Positions 8,036 through 16,745 of a stretch of 50,177 bases of DNA are shown here, piece after piece. This DNA is from Collinsella aerofaciens (GTDB lineage Bacteria; Actinomycetota; Coriobacteriia; Coriobacteriales; Coriobacteriaceae), in contig CAJMHW010000014.1 in assembly GCA_905213325.1 (NCBI GenBank), positions 1 through 50,177 on the forward strand. The letters are read 5' to 3'. Each line of letters opens with the position of its first letter. The stretch's first letter is position 1. The notes beneath the pieces are model-generated. The model saw only the letters and a program-made list of their open reading frames with translations, ran no database searches and was not told the origin of the DNA. Position numbers and translations under genes: made by a program.

Positions 8036-8941
8036 CTACACACTCAGCCAACGATCGCCCTCGGAGCCGCAAAAGCCCTCGCGCTCCAGATCGGCAAGAA
8101 TGCTTGCGACCAGCTCGCGCTCGACCGGCTCTCGGCCGGCTGCCGTCTCCATCTCGTTAACGCCTGCAACGGCTTCATCGAGCGTAATACCTGCCGGTTG
8201 TCCATCGCGCGCCGCCAGCAGCATGCGCACAATGTGGGCGCGCTTTTGGCGACGCGAGCCCTCAAACTTGGACTGACGACTATAGCCCGCCGACCGCCTG
8301 GACGGATTGGGCAGCGTCTTTTTAAGATACGCGCCGTAATCCAGCAACGCGTAATACCATGCGCGCGGCGTGTCGGCATCGTCTTGAGGCACGGCAAAGG
8401 GCGCAATCTCATCCGCCGCCGCACCAGGGGCCGCCGGACAGGCGGCTTGGATCAGCGGCACCAGCTCGCGATCGGGAACGGCCGGCACATCGGGAAAGAA
8501 ATGATGCAAAAAGACCGTGCGCACGTTGGTCTCCAGATACACGCCCGGAAGATCAAACGCAAATGACCGGATGCCCTGCGCCGTTGCCGGGCCAATACCA
8601 GGCAGAACGACCAAGTCACGCGTCTCACGCGGAAACTCCCCGCCCCAGTCTTCCACAACGCATTGAGCGGCCCTGTGGAGCGCCAAAGCGCGTCGGTTGT
8701 AGCCCATGCCCTGCCAAGCGTCCAAAACATCGGAAGGCGCGGCCTGGGCAAGCGCCTGCACAGTCGGAAAACGATCGAGCCACGCCGGCATGCGCGTCTC
8801 CACGCGCGGCACCTGTGTTTGCTGCAACATGACCTCAGAAAGCCAAATGATGTACGGATCGCGCGTGCGGCGCCACGGAAGGTCGCGATAACGCAGGACC
8901 CCTTCCGAACGAATCATCGAACGAAAGGGGTCCTGAATCAT
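8036..8941 (-). CDS. MutY-like A/G DNA glycosylase lacking the Fe-S cluster
   Basis: This 301-residue HhH-GPD protein resembles adenine glycosylases that remove A mispaired with 8-oxoG. LPWRRTRDPY, then SEVMLQQTQV with the base-excising glutamate E36, the hairpin LPGIGPATA (113-121) and IRSFAF match MutY. Two differences stand out. The usual VDGNV with its catalytic Asp reads LETNV (Glu137), and the four-cysteine Fe-S loop is absent. The C-terminus instead has SKFEGSRRQKRAH and a likely winged-helix tail (about 240-300). I recall a MutY-related branch with ETN(I/V)R and SKFEGS motifs, so this looks like a subfamily rather than a broken gene. AAGGAG lies eight bases before the ATG. Confidence 0.85.
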   Translation of the reverse strand: MIQDPFRSMIRSEGVLRYRDLPWRRTRDPYIIWLSEVMLQQTQVPRVETRMPAWLDRFPTVQALAQAAPSDVLDAWQGMGYNRRALALHRAAQCVVEDWGGEFPRETRDLVVLPGIGPATAQGIRSFAFDLPGVYLETNVRTVFLHHFFPDVPAVPDRELVPLIQAACPAAPGAAADEIAPFAVPQDDADTPRAWYYALLDYGAYLKKTLPNPSRRSAGYSRQSKFEGSRRQKRAHIVRMLLAARDGQPAGITLDEAVAGVNEMETAAGREPVERELVASILADLEREGFCGSEGDRWLSV

Positions 8942-8962
8942 GACTATGCTCCTTATGCGGCG

Positions 8963-9448
8963 CTATTCCTCCCGGCAAGCGCACGCGCAGGTGGCATACT
9001 CGGGAAACGCTTCGCGGTCGGCGAACTTGGGATCGACGGCCGGGAACTGGCGGTGAGCGACGATGTCGCCGAGCGAAACGGAATCGAGGTAGTCGCGCAT
9101 CAACGCCTGAGCTCCGGCCCACAGGGGATGATAGCAGCACGCGCCCATGCGCGCACAGTCACCATCGGGCGCGGTGCAATCGTTCATAACCATAGGACCC
9201 TGAACGGCCTCGACGACCTGGCGGATAGTGACGTCGTCCGGACTAACCTTGAGACGCATGCCACCGTGGACGCCACGCAGGCTCTCCACAATACCGGCCT
9301 GGACCAAACCGTGCTGAATCGAGCGGGCAAACGAATACGGGACATTGACCTCTTCGGCAGCGGTGCGAACAGAAAGCAAACACTCCGGATCCTCAGCAAG
9401 CATCGCCAGCATACGAAGGGCGTAATCAGTCTTCCTCGATATGTCCAT
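8963..9448 (-). CDS. Rrf2-family transcriptional regulator, probable Fe-S sensor
   Basis: The protein has 161 residues. An N-terminal winged helix (1-85; MDISRKTDYALRML and RGVHGG are typical of Rrf2) is followed by a cysteine cluster at 91, 98, 104 and 105. Relatives such as IscR, NsrR and RsrR bind a 2Fe-2S or 4Fe-4S cluster there. The tail adds two further cysteines in YATCACACREE. The start is the ATG with AAAGGGG upstream; a 36-codon extension has no ribosome-binding site. It lies directly upstream of the MutY-like gene (21 bp), so the two may be co-transcribed. It could sense iron-sulfur status, NO or redox. Confidence 0.92.
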   Translation of the reverse strand: MDISRKTDYALRMLAMLAEDPECLLSVRTAAEEVNVPYSFARSIQHGLVQAGIVESLRGVHGGMRLKVSPDDVTIRQVVEAVQGPMVMNDCTAPDGDCARMGACCYHPLWAGAQALMRDYLDSVSLGDIVAHRQFPAVDPKFADREAFPEYATCACACREE

Positions 9449-9608
9449 TTTTCCCCTTTCAAGGAATACGAACAGCTCGAACGAGCTCCGGGGCCGAGCT
9501 TGTGTCGAGACGCTAAATGACCGCCAGGACATCCAAATGGTAAATCGGATATCCACTGAGTGCCGCGCTTGGAGCGAAATGCATCAGATGCGGCGCACAG
9601 TGCAATTT

Positions 9609-9653
9609 AGTATAACCTAACCCCCTGTCTCGTAGAACAGGTGTTGCGCAACA
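9609..9653 (-). promoter_or_regulatory. Putative promoter/operator of the Rrf2 gene
   Basis: On the minus strand TATACT (9609-9614) is a good -10, with no clear -35. Upstream lie the arms CCTGT/ACAGG (9624-9641) and the perfect palindrome TGTTGCGCAACA (9642-9653). Autoregulation by the Rrf2 protein is an inference from position only. No gene is visible in 9449-9771. Confidence 0.4.
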
Positions 9654-9771
9654 AAGCTGTTGTTCAGACAGATATACTTATTAGATTTTACTTGCGTTCC
9701 CGAAGGCGCGGGGATTCTGGGCGAAGATGCACCAGGGCGATCGTTCTATCGAAACAAAGTGCATCAAACGC

Positions 9772-9796
9772 AAAAAGCCACGTCCGAAGACGTGGC
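9772..9796 (-). terminator. Intrinsic terminator of tRNA-Asp
   Basis: GCCACGTC and GACGTGGC form a perfect 8-bp stem closed by a TTCG tetraloop on the minus strand, followed by TTTTTG. It begins 12 bp past the tRNA CCA end. Confidence 0.93.
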
Positions 9797-9807
9797 TTTA
9801 ATTGCGT

Positions 9808-9885
<78 letters not shown>

Positions 9886-9931
9886 AGGCAGACGTTCGCG
9901 TTTGTTTCCGCTCGCGTGCGCTGCGGGGATT

Positions 9932-9961
9932 AGTATACACAGAAGTCTGTCCGGCGCGCAA
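9932..9961 (-). promoter_or_regulatory. Promoter of tRNA-Asp
   Basis: On the minus strand TTGCGC (9956-9961) and TATACT (9932-9937) are separated by 18 bp, about 46 bp upstream of the tRNA. An A/T-rich tract (9965-9983) just upstream looks like an UP element. Confidence 0.75.
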
Positions 9962-9994
9962 CAACTTTTTTGAAAAAATTTTTCGGGGCCATCC

Positions 9995-10137
9995 GGGAGG
10001 GTCTCCGGGGCTGAGGGCGGGGGTTAAGTTTGCTGCTCTACAGTCCTGCGCAAGACGGAAAGCACATTAAGTGCTTTCCTTTGCGTGCGGAACTCGCGAC
10101 AAACTTAACCCCCGCCCTCAGCCCCGGAGACCCTCCC
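9995..10137. repeat. 38-bp perfect inverted repeat with inner hairpin
   Basis: Arms 9995-10032 and 10100-10137 are perfectly complementary over 38 bp and GC-rich. The 67-nt loop contains a second stem, GGAAAGCAC/GTGCTTTCC (10057-10065 with 10071-10079), extended by CGCAA/TTGCG. It lies between the tRNA promoter and the phosphoesterase terminator, in a gap (9886-10253) with no gene. It is not followed by a T-tract, so it is not an ordinary terminator. Confidence 0.9.
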
Positions 10138-10253
10138 TGCCGTCACATTATTCAACCAGTTTTGCGGGCGTGCGCCGCTGCGCGGCTAGCCCGCGTGCTC
10201 TTCGGCGGGGTTGGTCTGATGGATCTTGTTGAACTTCGGCCTTTGGCTTAAAG

Positions 10254-10288
10254 AAAAACGGGGGACGCATTGTGCATCCCCCGTTTTT
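10254..10288 (-). terminator. Intrinsic terminator after the phosphoesterase
   Basis: AAAAACGGGGGA and TCCCCCGTTTTT form a 16-bp stem with one mismatch. A/T tails on both sides would let it act in either direction. It is 8 bp past the stop codon at 10296. Confidence 0.88.
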
Positions 10289-10295
10289 GTTGCGG

Positions 10296-10763
10296 TTAGT
10301 CTAGGTCAATAAACTTGGTACTTATGATCTTGCCGTCTTTTACTAGCATTCTGGCCATGGTGGGGCCTCGGGTGCCTCTGGGGTAGCTGGCGCTGCCCGG
10401 GTTGAGGACTAAGCAACGGCCCACTTGGGCTTCTTTGGTTACGTGGGTGTGGCCGTTGATGGCTACGTCTACGGATCCCACCGGAAGGTCTTCGCGGTAG
10501 TGGGCTACGGCGAATTTAAGGCCTTCGTAGGTAAAGAGCGCAAGACGGTCTACATCGGGGCCGTAGTCGCGGTAGTAATCGTTGTTACCCAGTACGGCCC
10601 GCACGGGGGCGATGGTGCATAGGTGCTCGTAGTCCATCTCTGACGTGAGGTCGCCGGCGTGGATGATCAGGTCTGCGCCCTCAAGCTCATCCAGGAGCGC
10701 AGGCGATAAATAGCCGTGGGTGTCCGAGATGATGTCGATACGCTTGGCGCTTGCACTGTTCAT
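10296..10763 (-). CDS. YfcE/MJ0936-type metallophosphoesterase
   Basis: This 155-residue protein has the calcineurin-like two-metal site in order: SDTHG (about 13-17), HAGD, GNND and GHTH, with the C-terminal NPGS that is characteristic of the YfcE group. Members hydrolyse phosphodiesters with Mn2+; the natural substrate is often unknown. The start is the ATG with AAGGGA upstream; the 14-codon extension lacks a ribosome-binding site. A T-tract from the upstream response-regulator terminator ends about 40 bp before this ATG. Confidence 0.92.
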   Translation of the reverse strand: MNSASAKRIDIISDTHGYLSPALLDELEGADLIIHAGDLTSEMDYEHLCTIAPVRAVLGNNDYYRDYGPDVDRLALFTYEGLKFAVAHYREDLPVGSVDVAINGHTHVTKEAQVGRCLVLNPGSASYPRGTRGPTMARMLVKDGKIISTKFIDLD

Positions 10764-10803
10764 GGGATCCCTTCCGCAAAAAAACGATTCGGCAGATACA
10801 TAC

Positions 10804-10852
10804 AAAAAAGCCCCACGGCTCCGCAGACGATGGGTCTACAGGGCTGCGGGGC
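10804..10852 (-). terminator. Probable terminator after the first LytTR regulator
   Basis: On the minus strand GCCCCGCAGCCC pairs imperfectly with GAGCCGTGGGGC, followed by TTTTTTG. It begins 8 bp past the stop codon at 10860. Confidence 0.7.
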
Positions 10853-10859
10853 CAGTGTG

Positions 10860-11576
10860 CTAGAGACTCAGAGCCTTCTTGAGCGGCACGGCGCGGCGGC
10901 GCGAAACCGGCACGCGTTCGTCGACGCCCGTAATGCCCAGCTGGATGGCGCCCGAGGGCACCGTCTCCACATCCGTGACGCACGCCAAGTTGACGATATA
11001 GCGGCGGTGAACACGGAAGAAGCCAAAGTCGCAGAGCTTGGCCTCAAACTGCGCCAGCGAGGTCGTCGACAAAAAGCGATCATCGACGGTATAGATGCAG
11101 GAGTAATCGTCCTTGGCCATGATAAAGCGAATGTCGTCCACGGGAATGAGCACCTTGCGGCCGCCCTTTTCCACCGGGATACGCTCGATGGTCACCTTGC
11201 TGTCCGTAACCGGCTTGGTGCGTTGCATGACCTTCTCGATCGCGCGATCCAAGCGAGCTTCCTCGACCGGCTTCATCAGATAATCGACGGCATCCACGTC
11301 GAATGCCTCGACCGCATGGTCACTATACGCAGTCACAAACACGATCGCCGGCGGATTTTTGAGCTTATGCAGCGCCTCGGCAAGTTGCAGGCCCGAGGCA
11401 CCGGGCATCGAGATATCGAGAAACACGACATCCACGCGACTTTCCATAAGCATCTCGATGGCGGAGCGGACGCTCGACGCCTCCGTGATCGTGCCGATCT
11501 TGCCCGTTTGCTCGAGCAGGAAGCGAAGCTCCGAGCGAGCCGGCGCCTCATCATCCACAATCATCGCACGCAGCAT
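10860..11576 (-). CDS. LytTR-type response regulator (pair 1)
   Basis: This 238-residue regulator has a receiver domain (1-120) with acidic D8/D9, phospho-acceptor D54 in FLDISMPG, and the lysine of LMKP near 106. A LytTR DNA-binding domain follows (about 138-238; IRFIMAKDDYSCIYT and FRVHRRYIVNL). The ATG at 11576 is chosen; a TTG seven codons earlier is possible. It lies 72 bp downstream of its LytS-type kinase and a glycosyltransferase. Relatives (LytR, AgrA, VirR) control cell-wall, autolysis or bacteriocin genes; targets here are unknown. Confidence 0.93.
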   Translation of the reverse strand: MLRAMIVDDEAPARSELRFLLEQTGKIGTITEASSVRSAIEMLMESRVDVVFLDISMPGASGLQLAEALHKLKNPPAIVFVTAYSDHAVEAFDVDAVDYLMKPVEEARLDRAIEKVMQRTKPVTDSKVTIERIPVEKGGRKVLIPVDDIRFIMAKDDYSCIYTVDDRFLSTTSLAQFEAKLCDFGFFRVHRRYIVNLACVTDVETVPSGAIQLGITGVDERVPVSRRRAVPLKKALSL

Positions 11577-11648
11577 AGGGATAAAACCTTTCGTCAACTA
11601 ACTACGCCGGGCATCCGTCGCATGACGTTGAGCCCGTAGCCTTTTATT

Positions 11649-12992
11649 TTACTCTTGAATGTCGAAGATGCTCTCTGACAAATCAAGATGAAGGAGCACT
11701 TTGGTGCCCTTGCCCGGCGCCGATTCGACACGCGTATAGGAGTGCGGCCCATAAAAGCGATGGATGCGCTCCGAAATATTGTGCATGGCCACACCGGCGC
11801 CGCCACCCTGGGGAGAGCTGGCGTCGGGACGGGCAGAACGCTCGTCAAACAGTCTGGCGGCGGTACCCTCATCCATGCCCACGCCATTATCGGCCACGGC
11901 AATCAAGATTGCATCCTCGCCGTCTTGGTGAACGGTCACGTCGATCCTCAGGGCGTCGTCATCGCCCATACCATGACGTACGGCGTTCTCGACAATCGGC
12001 TGGATCACGAACGCCGGCACCAGCGTATCTTCCACGTCCTCGGACACATCGAACGTCGCAAGCACGCGGTCCTCGCCAAAGCGGGCCTTCTCAAAGGTAA
12101 GGTAGCGCTTGGTCTGTGCGACCTCGCGCGAGACCGGAATAAGCGATCCCGAGTTGTCGAGCGTGGCACGATAGAACGATGAGAACTCACGAAGCAGTTC
12201 GCGGGCCCGCAGCGGGTCGGTGCGCGTAAACGATGCAATGGTGTTCAGCGTGTTGAACAGGAAGTGCGGGTTAATCTGCGCCTGCAGCGCACGCACCTCG
12301 GCGCGCGCCGTGAGTTCCTTTTGCACCTCGAGCTCGTGGATGGCGAGCTGCGTGGACAAGATCTCGGCAAAGCCCGAGGCAAGCGCGTACTGGGTACGGT
12401 CGACGGCGCGCGGGGTCTTGTAGTAGAACTTGAGCGTGCCGACGGTACGATCGCCCACCTTGATGGGGGCGATAATGCCGGCGGGGACTTGGTTGTGCGA
12501 GCCATCCGAGCCCACGACATCCACCATACGGTTGAACGACTGCACGATGCCATGTTCGATAACGTAGCGTGTGGCAAGCGTGTGGATGGGAGAATCTGGC
12601 AGTAGTTTTTCCTCAAACTCGCCTGCGCAGGCCAACACGTTGCCCTCGTCGGTGATGGCCACCGTCATGGCGCGCGTCTCGGGCAAAATGCGCCGGCACA
12701 CCAAACGCGCCGACTCCTGCGTCAGACCGCCCTTAATGTCCTCGAGCATGGCCGAGGCCACCGAGAGCGTCTCCTCGGTGTACTGGGAGCGCACCGAATC
12801 GGGATTGAGCGTCAAAAAGATAAAGATGCACAGAAAGATGCACAGCAGCGCGCAGGCAATCACCGTGGCGATCGGCTCGACACCGGTCACCAAGGCAAAA
12901 ATAAAGTACACCAGCACGCAAATGGCGCAGGCAACGGCAATGATGCGAAAGATTGATATTGAACTATCGCGCTGGGCGCGGCGGTCGATCAT
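11649..12992 (-). CDS. LytS/YehU-type sensor histidine kinase (pair 1)
   Basis: This 447-residue membrane kinase has two closely spaced helices (about 13-35 and 40-62), a GAF-like cytoplasmic domain (about 70-215), a His_kinase domain with QAQINPHFLFNT (phospho-histidine H243) and a C-terminal ATPase domain with ENAVRHG (N box) and DNGVGM (G1 box). It lacks the five-helix input domain of classical LytS, so it may sense an internal signal through the GAF-like part. Its ATG overlaps the stop of the glycosyltransferase by 4 bp (ATGA), showing translational coupling. Confidence 0.93.
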   Translation of the reverse strand: MIDRRAQRDSSISIFRIIAVACAICVLVYFIFALVTGVEPIATVIACALLCIFLCIFIFLTLNPDSVRSQYTEETLSVASAMLEDIKGGLTQESARLVCRRILPETRAMTVAITDEGNVLACAGEFEEKLLPDSPIHTLATRYVIEHGIVQSFNRMVDVVGSDGSHNQVPAGIIAPIKVGDRTVGTLKFYYKTPRAVDRTQYALASGFAEILSTQLAIHELEVQKELTARAEVRALQAQINPHFLFNTLNTIASFTRTDPLRARELLREFSSFYRATLDNSGSLIPVSREVAQTKRYLTFEKARFGEDRVLATFDVSEDVEDTLVPAFVIQPIVENAVRHGMGDDDALRIDVTVHQDGEDAILIAVADNGVGMDEGTAARLFDERSARPDASSPQGGGAGVAMHNISERIHRFYGPHSYTRVESAPGKGTKVLLHLDLSESIFDIQE

Positions 12993-14176
12993 TCGGCCCC
13001 CTCCAGGATACTGATCAGTTGTGCGTCACGCCAAAGCCCGTCCATGATCTTGGGCCAAAAGCTCTGGAAACGCAGGTAGCTTGCAGCGTTTTGGCGCGCA
13101 TAGGCCTTTGCCTCGTCGATACCATGGCGCCAGATGCGCAGGTAGCCCTCATGCTCGCGGGTAAACACGCTGCGGACCATAGCGGTCTTGCGCACGCGGT
13201 CGTCGAGCTCGCGCGAAATCCACGGGCCCGGGTAGGGCATGAGCGATGCCGCCGTAACGGGAATGAGCTCCTTTTGATGCGCGGCGAATGTCAACTTGGC
13301 CCGTTCGTAGTACCAACGGTATACATCCTGCATAAAGCGCGGTGAGCGCTTTTCGGACTCCGGAGGCAGATGGCGCACGGTCCACTCGTTATCGAACCAC
13401 ACGTCGTAGCCAAACATGCGCATGTTAAAGAGGTAATCCAAGTCCTCGCCGCGGGTGATAAACGGGTCAAAGGCCACACGCGTAAAGGCGCGGGCGTGCA
13501 GGGCCATCAGGCCGCCGCACACGTAGTTGGAGCGCGAGATGCGGGTGCCCGAGAGCGCCTTTTTCATCCAACGGTTGAACTCGATGCGCTTGGTCCACCA
13601 ACGATGGCAGATGCCCGCCTTGTCCGTGGGAGCCAGCGGCGAGCCGTCGCGATCGTAGAAATAGCCGCTCTTGACCAAGATCGGCAAGCCCTGACGCGTC
13701 TGCTGCCCCAACGCATAGGTCGCGCGCTTCATAAAGTCGGCGTCGATGACAGTCTCATCGTCATCCAAAAAGATAACCGCGTCATGCCCCAGCACAGCGG
13801 CGCAGGCTAGCCCCATATTGCGGATGGCACCGTAGCCTCGCAGGCTCACGCACTCGCCCGAACCCTTGGGCGCGATCTGAGCAACCCGGTCTGCGATGCG
13901 CGAGGCCTGGGTGTTGGTGACAACGGTGACCTTGAGCGTGGGATGCGCGTCGACAATCTCGTGCACGCGCAGCGACACATCGGCTGTGGCAGAAACGGGA
14001 CAGACCACCAAAAGGATGATGCGCGGGATGTCACGTACCTGCTCAAGCGAGGCCAGGCAGCGGTCGAGTTCGGGATTGTCGGCGTTGAGTCGCGTCGAAT
14101 GGTCATAGGTGCCAGGGGCGTTTGCGCAAGCGTCATCGCCCGCCCAATACGTTGGAATCACAACCGTGGCGTTCAT
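12989..14176 (-). CDS. Family-2 glycosyltransferase
   Basis: The protein has 395 residues. NATVVIPTYW opens the GT-A nucleotide-binding fold. IFLDDDET near 140 holds the metal-binding DxD-type motif, and ITRGEDLDYLFNMR near 260 matches the acceptor-side ED motif of GT2 enzymes. No membrane helix is evident. The start has GGAGGGAAGG upstream. It is the first gene of a three-gene operon with a LytS kinase and a LytTR regulator, an unusual grouping that suggests regulation of an envelope glycan. The MFS-gene terminator ends only 20 bp before its ATG. Confidence 0.88.
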   Translation of the reverse strand: MNATVVIPTYWAGDDACANAPGTYDHSTRLNADNPELDRCLASLEQVRDIPRIILLVVCPVSATADVSLRVHEIVDAHPTLKVTVVTNTQASRIADRVAQIAPKGSGECVSLRGYGAIRNMGLACAAVLGHDAVIFLDDDETVIDADFMKRATYALGQQTRQGLPILVKSGYFYDRDGSPLAPTDKAGICHRWWTKRIEFNRWMKKALSGTRISRSNYVCGGLMALHARAFTRVAFDPFITRGEDLDYLFNMRMFGYDVWFDNEWTVRHLPPESEKRSPRFMQDVYRWYYERAKLTFAAHQKELIPVTAASLMPYPGPWISRELDDRVRKTAMVRSVFTREHEGYLRIWRHGIDEAKAYARQNAASYLRFQSFWPKIMDGLWRDAQLISILEGAE

Positions 14177-14196
14177 GCCTTCCCTCCCTGCAGCAC

Positions 14197-14233
14197 AAAA
14201 AACGGGACGCCGCCAAACACAGGCGACGCCCCG
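14197..14233 (-). terminator. Intrinsic terminator after the UMF1 transporter
   Basis: A 12-bp stem (14203-14214 with 14222-14233, two G-U pairs) is followed on the minus strand by TTTTTTG. It lies about 115 bp past the transporter stop codon and 20 bp before the glycosyltransferase ATG. Confidence 0.85.
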
Positions 14234-14347
14234 CGACCTAGCTGATTCCATCATACCCACTTGGGCAAATCATTGCTCGCAAGTCGCAATGTTTATTGCG
14301 GATAACCCCAAAAGAGTACCGTGGACAGACACAATAGCCGCTCGCTT

Positions 14348-15607
14348 CTATGCGGTCTGCTCTGCCGCCCGAGTCATGCGGGACAGGCGAACCAGCAGCA
14401 TAAAACCAACGATCAGCAGCACGCCAATGGAAAGGACGCCCAGCGACGGGTTACCGGTCAGCGAGGTGACGACCGACACTAGGAAGGTGCCCATGACGCT
14501 TGCGTAACGACCAAAGATGTCAAAGAATCCGTAGTACTCGTTAGACTTTTCCTTGGGGATAATGCGGCCAAAGTAGCTGCGGCTGAGCGCCTGCACACCG
14601 CCCTGGAACAGGCCGACCATAATGGCAAGCACCCAGAACTCAAAGGCGGTCTTTAGGAAGAACGCGGCAAACAGCACAATGCCCATGTAGGCGGCGACGG
14701 CCACCAGAATCATGTTGAGCGTGCCCACGCGTCCGGCGAGCTTGCCATAGATGATGGCGGACGGGAAGGCCACGAACTGCGTAACGAGCAGCGCCAGGAC
14801 CAGCTGCGTCGAATCGATGCCCAAAGCCGAGCCGTAACTGGTGGCCATGGAAATGACCGTGTGAACGCCATCGATATAGAAGAAGAACGCGATCATGTAG
14901 ACCAGCACGGTCTTGTTGTGGGCGATCTCGCGCATGGTGTGTCCGACCTCGGAGAACACACCGCCCACGATGTGGCCGATGGTGTCCTCGGGACCGCGCT
15001 CGCGACCGTACTTTTGCTTATAGGTGCGAATGAGCGGCAGGGTAAAGATGAGCCACCAGGCACCAGTGATGATAAACGACAGACGCGTTGCCAGCATGGT
15101 GGGGACGCCAAGAGCGGGACCACCCATGATGAGCGCCAGGCAGATGATGAACGGCACGGTGGAACCGATATAGCCCCAGGCATAGCCCGAGCTGGACACG
15201 GCGTCCATGCGCTCGTCGGTGGTAATGTCGGGCAGCATGGCGTCGTAGAACGTCATAGAAGAGTTAAGGCCGATGGTGCACAGCACGTACACGGTCAAAA
15301 ATGCCATGGCGGACATTGGGATAGCCTGCGCCAGGCAAAGAACCAGGCCCGTGAGGAAGAAGCCCAAGAAGAACTTGATCTTGTTGCCGGCGTGATCGGC
15401 AAGCGCGCCCAGAATGGGCATGAGCATGGCAATGACCAGCGAGGCAATCGTCTGCGCGTTGCCCCAAGCGACCACCAGGTCTGCCGAGGAAGCACCGGTA
15501 TTGATGGCGTTAAAGTAAATGGGCACCACCGAGGTATTGAGCAGCACAAGGGCCGAATTGCCCACATCATACATAACCCAGTTACGCTCGAGCTTGGTGT
15601 ATTTCAT
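14348..15607 (-). CDS. MFS transporter, UMF1 (Atg22-like) family
   Basis: The protein has 419 residues and about 12 membrane helices. The N-terminus ERNWVMYDVGNSA fits the YDxxNSA signature of the UMF1 family (relatives of yeast Atg22). A hydrophilic loop near 195-220 separates the two halves. Substrates of bacterial members are mostly unknown. The ATG has only a weak ribosome-binding site (GAAGGG about 12 bases upstream). It appears to be transcribed alone. Confidence 0.88.
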   Translation of the reverse strand: MKYTKLERNWVMYDVGNSALVLLNTSVVPIYFNAINTGASSADLVVAWGNAQTIASLVIAMLMPILGALADHAGNKIKFFLGFFLTGLVLCLAQAIPMSAMAFLTVYVLCTIGLNSSMTFYDAMLPDITTDERMDAVSSSGYAWGYIGSTVPFIICLALIMGGPALGVPTMLATRLSFIITGAWWLIFTLPLIRTYKQKYGRERGPEDTIGHIVGGVFSEVGHTMREIAHNKTVLVYMIAFFFYIDGVHTVISMATSYGSALGIDSTQLVLALLVTQFVAFPSAIIYGKLAGRVGTLNMILVAVAAYMGIVLFAAFFLKTAFEFWVLAIMVGLFQGGVQALSRSYFGRIIPKEKSNEYYGFFDIFGRYASVMGTFLVSVVTSLTGNPSLGVLSIGVLLIVGFMLLVRLSRMTRAAEQTA

Positions 15608-15708
15608 GGACAGGGACCCTTCGTATTCGCCCGATATGCAGTTAGTTCATCGTACCCCAATTGTCCAGAACCGCCGGTAAGGATTCGGCAAAGGGGCACG
15701 CACGGGCC

Positions 15709-16653
15709 CTATTCCTCGCGGTCGAACTCCTCATCGGCATTGAGCACGCGACCGCTGTAGTTGACGCGACTGGTCACGGCATCCATGTCACCGGTCTCGA
15801 TAAAACGTGCGACCGTGCACTCGTAATCGACCAGCGCGCGATCAAAGACCTCGGGGAAACTCTCGTTCGAGACCTCGTCGGTAAAGGGATTCTTCCATGT
15901 CAGATGGCCCAGGTTACCGGTGCGCTCGGGCAGCTCCGTCGTCACGCGATGGGCAAGGCCGTCGAGCAGCGAGTAGTCGTGCACCAAGCCCTCAACCAGC
16001 GAGATCGCGCGCGTCTTTGCGGAGCCGGCCGGCTCAATCGCGCGGTAAAGTCGCTGCATATTGGCAACGGCAGCACCGTACTCCCCCGCCGGAATGTCAA
16101 TGCCGTACACGCGTCCGGCAACATAGCTCATCAGCACGCCGGCCACGCGATTGATGCGATCGGTGGTGACGATCTCGCCCGCCGGCGGGTAATCGTCGAC
16201 CGTAGCGCCATCGCGTTTAAGCTGCAGCATCAGTACATCCAGGTCGCTCTCGATCACGGCATGGACCTGACTGCTCGAATCCTCAAGCTCTGAATCGGAC
16301 TCCACGATGCCAAACTGCTGCTCATAGACAAAGGGATGGGCGTTGCGGTCGAGCACGTAATGAGACAGCAGGCCCAACGCAAAGGCGCGACCCAAGCTGG
16401 CATCGCGCGGCTGCAGGTGCGACACGCCGTCGCGCAGGCACGCGAACTGGCGAGACATGCGCGACCGATGCATGACCTGCGCCAGCAGCGTGCAGTCGGA
16501 AACACGCGGTGTCAGAATGTGAAAGAAAAACGGGTCGGGGCCTTGGTTGCCCAAGATAAAGGCAATGCGCTCTTCATCGGACGTGATGACGCCCTGCGGA
16601 AGACGGTCGATGCTTTCCTCGCCAAACAGATGATGGGTGATAAGCGCGGGCAT
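15709..16653 (-). CDS. Zinc-dependent phospholipase C-like protein
   Basis: This 314-residue protein resembles the S1-P1/phospholipase C fold. MPALITHHLFGE at the start, GNQGPDPFFF near 40, and LGLLSHYVLDRNAHPFVYEQ near 105 supply the His/Asp residues expected to bind zinc. There is no signal peptide, so it may be cytoplasmic and not a secreted toxin. The chosen ATG has AAAGGA upstream; a 10-codon extension lacks one. The C-terminal third has no motif I recognise. Activity on phospholipids is inferred from family resemblance only. Confidence 0.75.
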   Translation of the reverse strand: MPALITHHLFGEESIDRLPQGVITSDEERIAFILGNQGPDPFFFHILTPRVSDCTLLAQVMHRSRMSRQFACLRDGVSHLQPRDASLGRAFALGLLSHYVLDRNAHPFVYEQQFGIVESDSELEDSSSQVHAVIESDLDVLMLQLKRDGATVDDYPPAGEIVTTDRINRVAGVLMSYVAGRVYGIDIPAGEYGAAVANMQRLYRAIEPAGSAKTRAISLVEGLVHDYSLLDGLAHRVTTELPERTGNLGHLTWKNPFTDEVSNESFPEVFDRALVDYECTVARFIETGDMDAVTSRVNYSGRVLNADEEFDREE

Positions 16654-16745
16654 AATGATCCTTTCGATTTCATTCGATGCCACCCATTATGCCCACCGCG
16701 CGCCCATGCCAAACCTGCGATGGTAAACGACGGCACGCAAGCCTC

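Noticed and set aside
8896..8934. GGACCCCTT/AAGGGGTCC inverted repeat at the start of the MutY-like gene
   Set aside because: It lies within codons 3-15, with a 21-nt loop and no tail; most likely chance or a mild translation effect.
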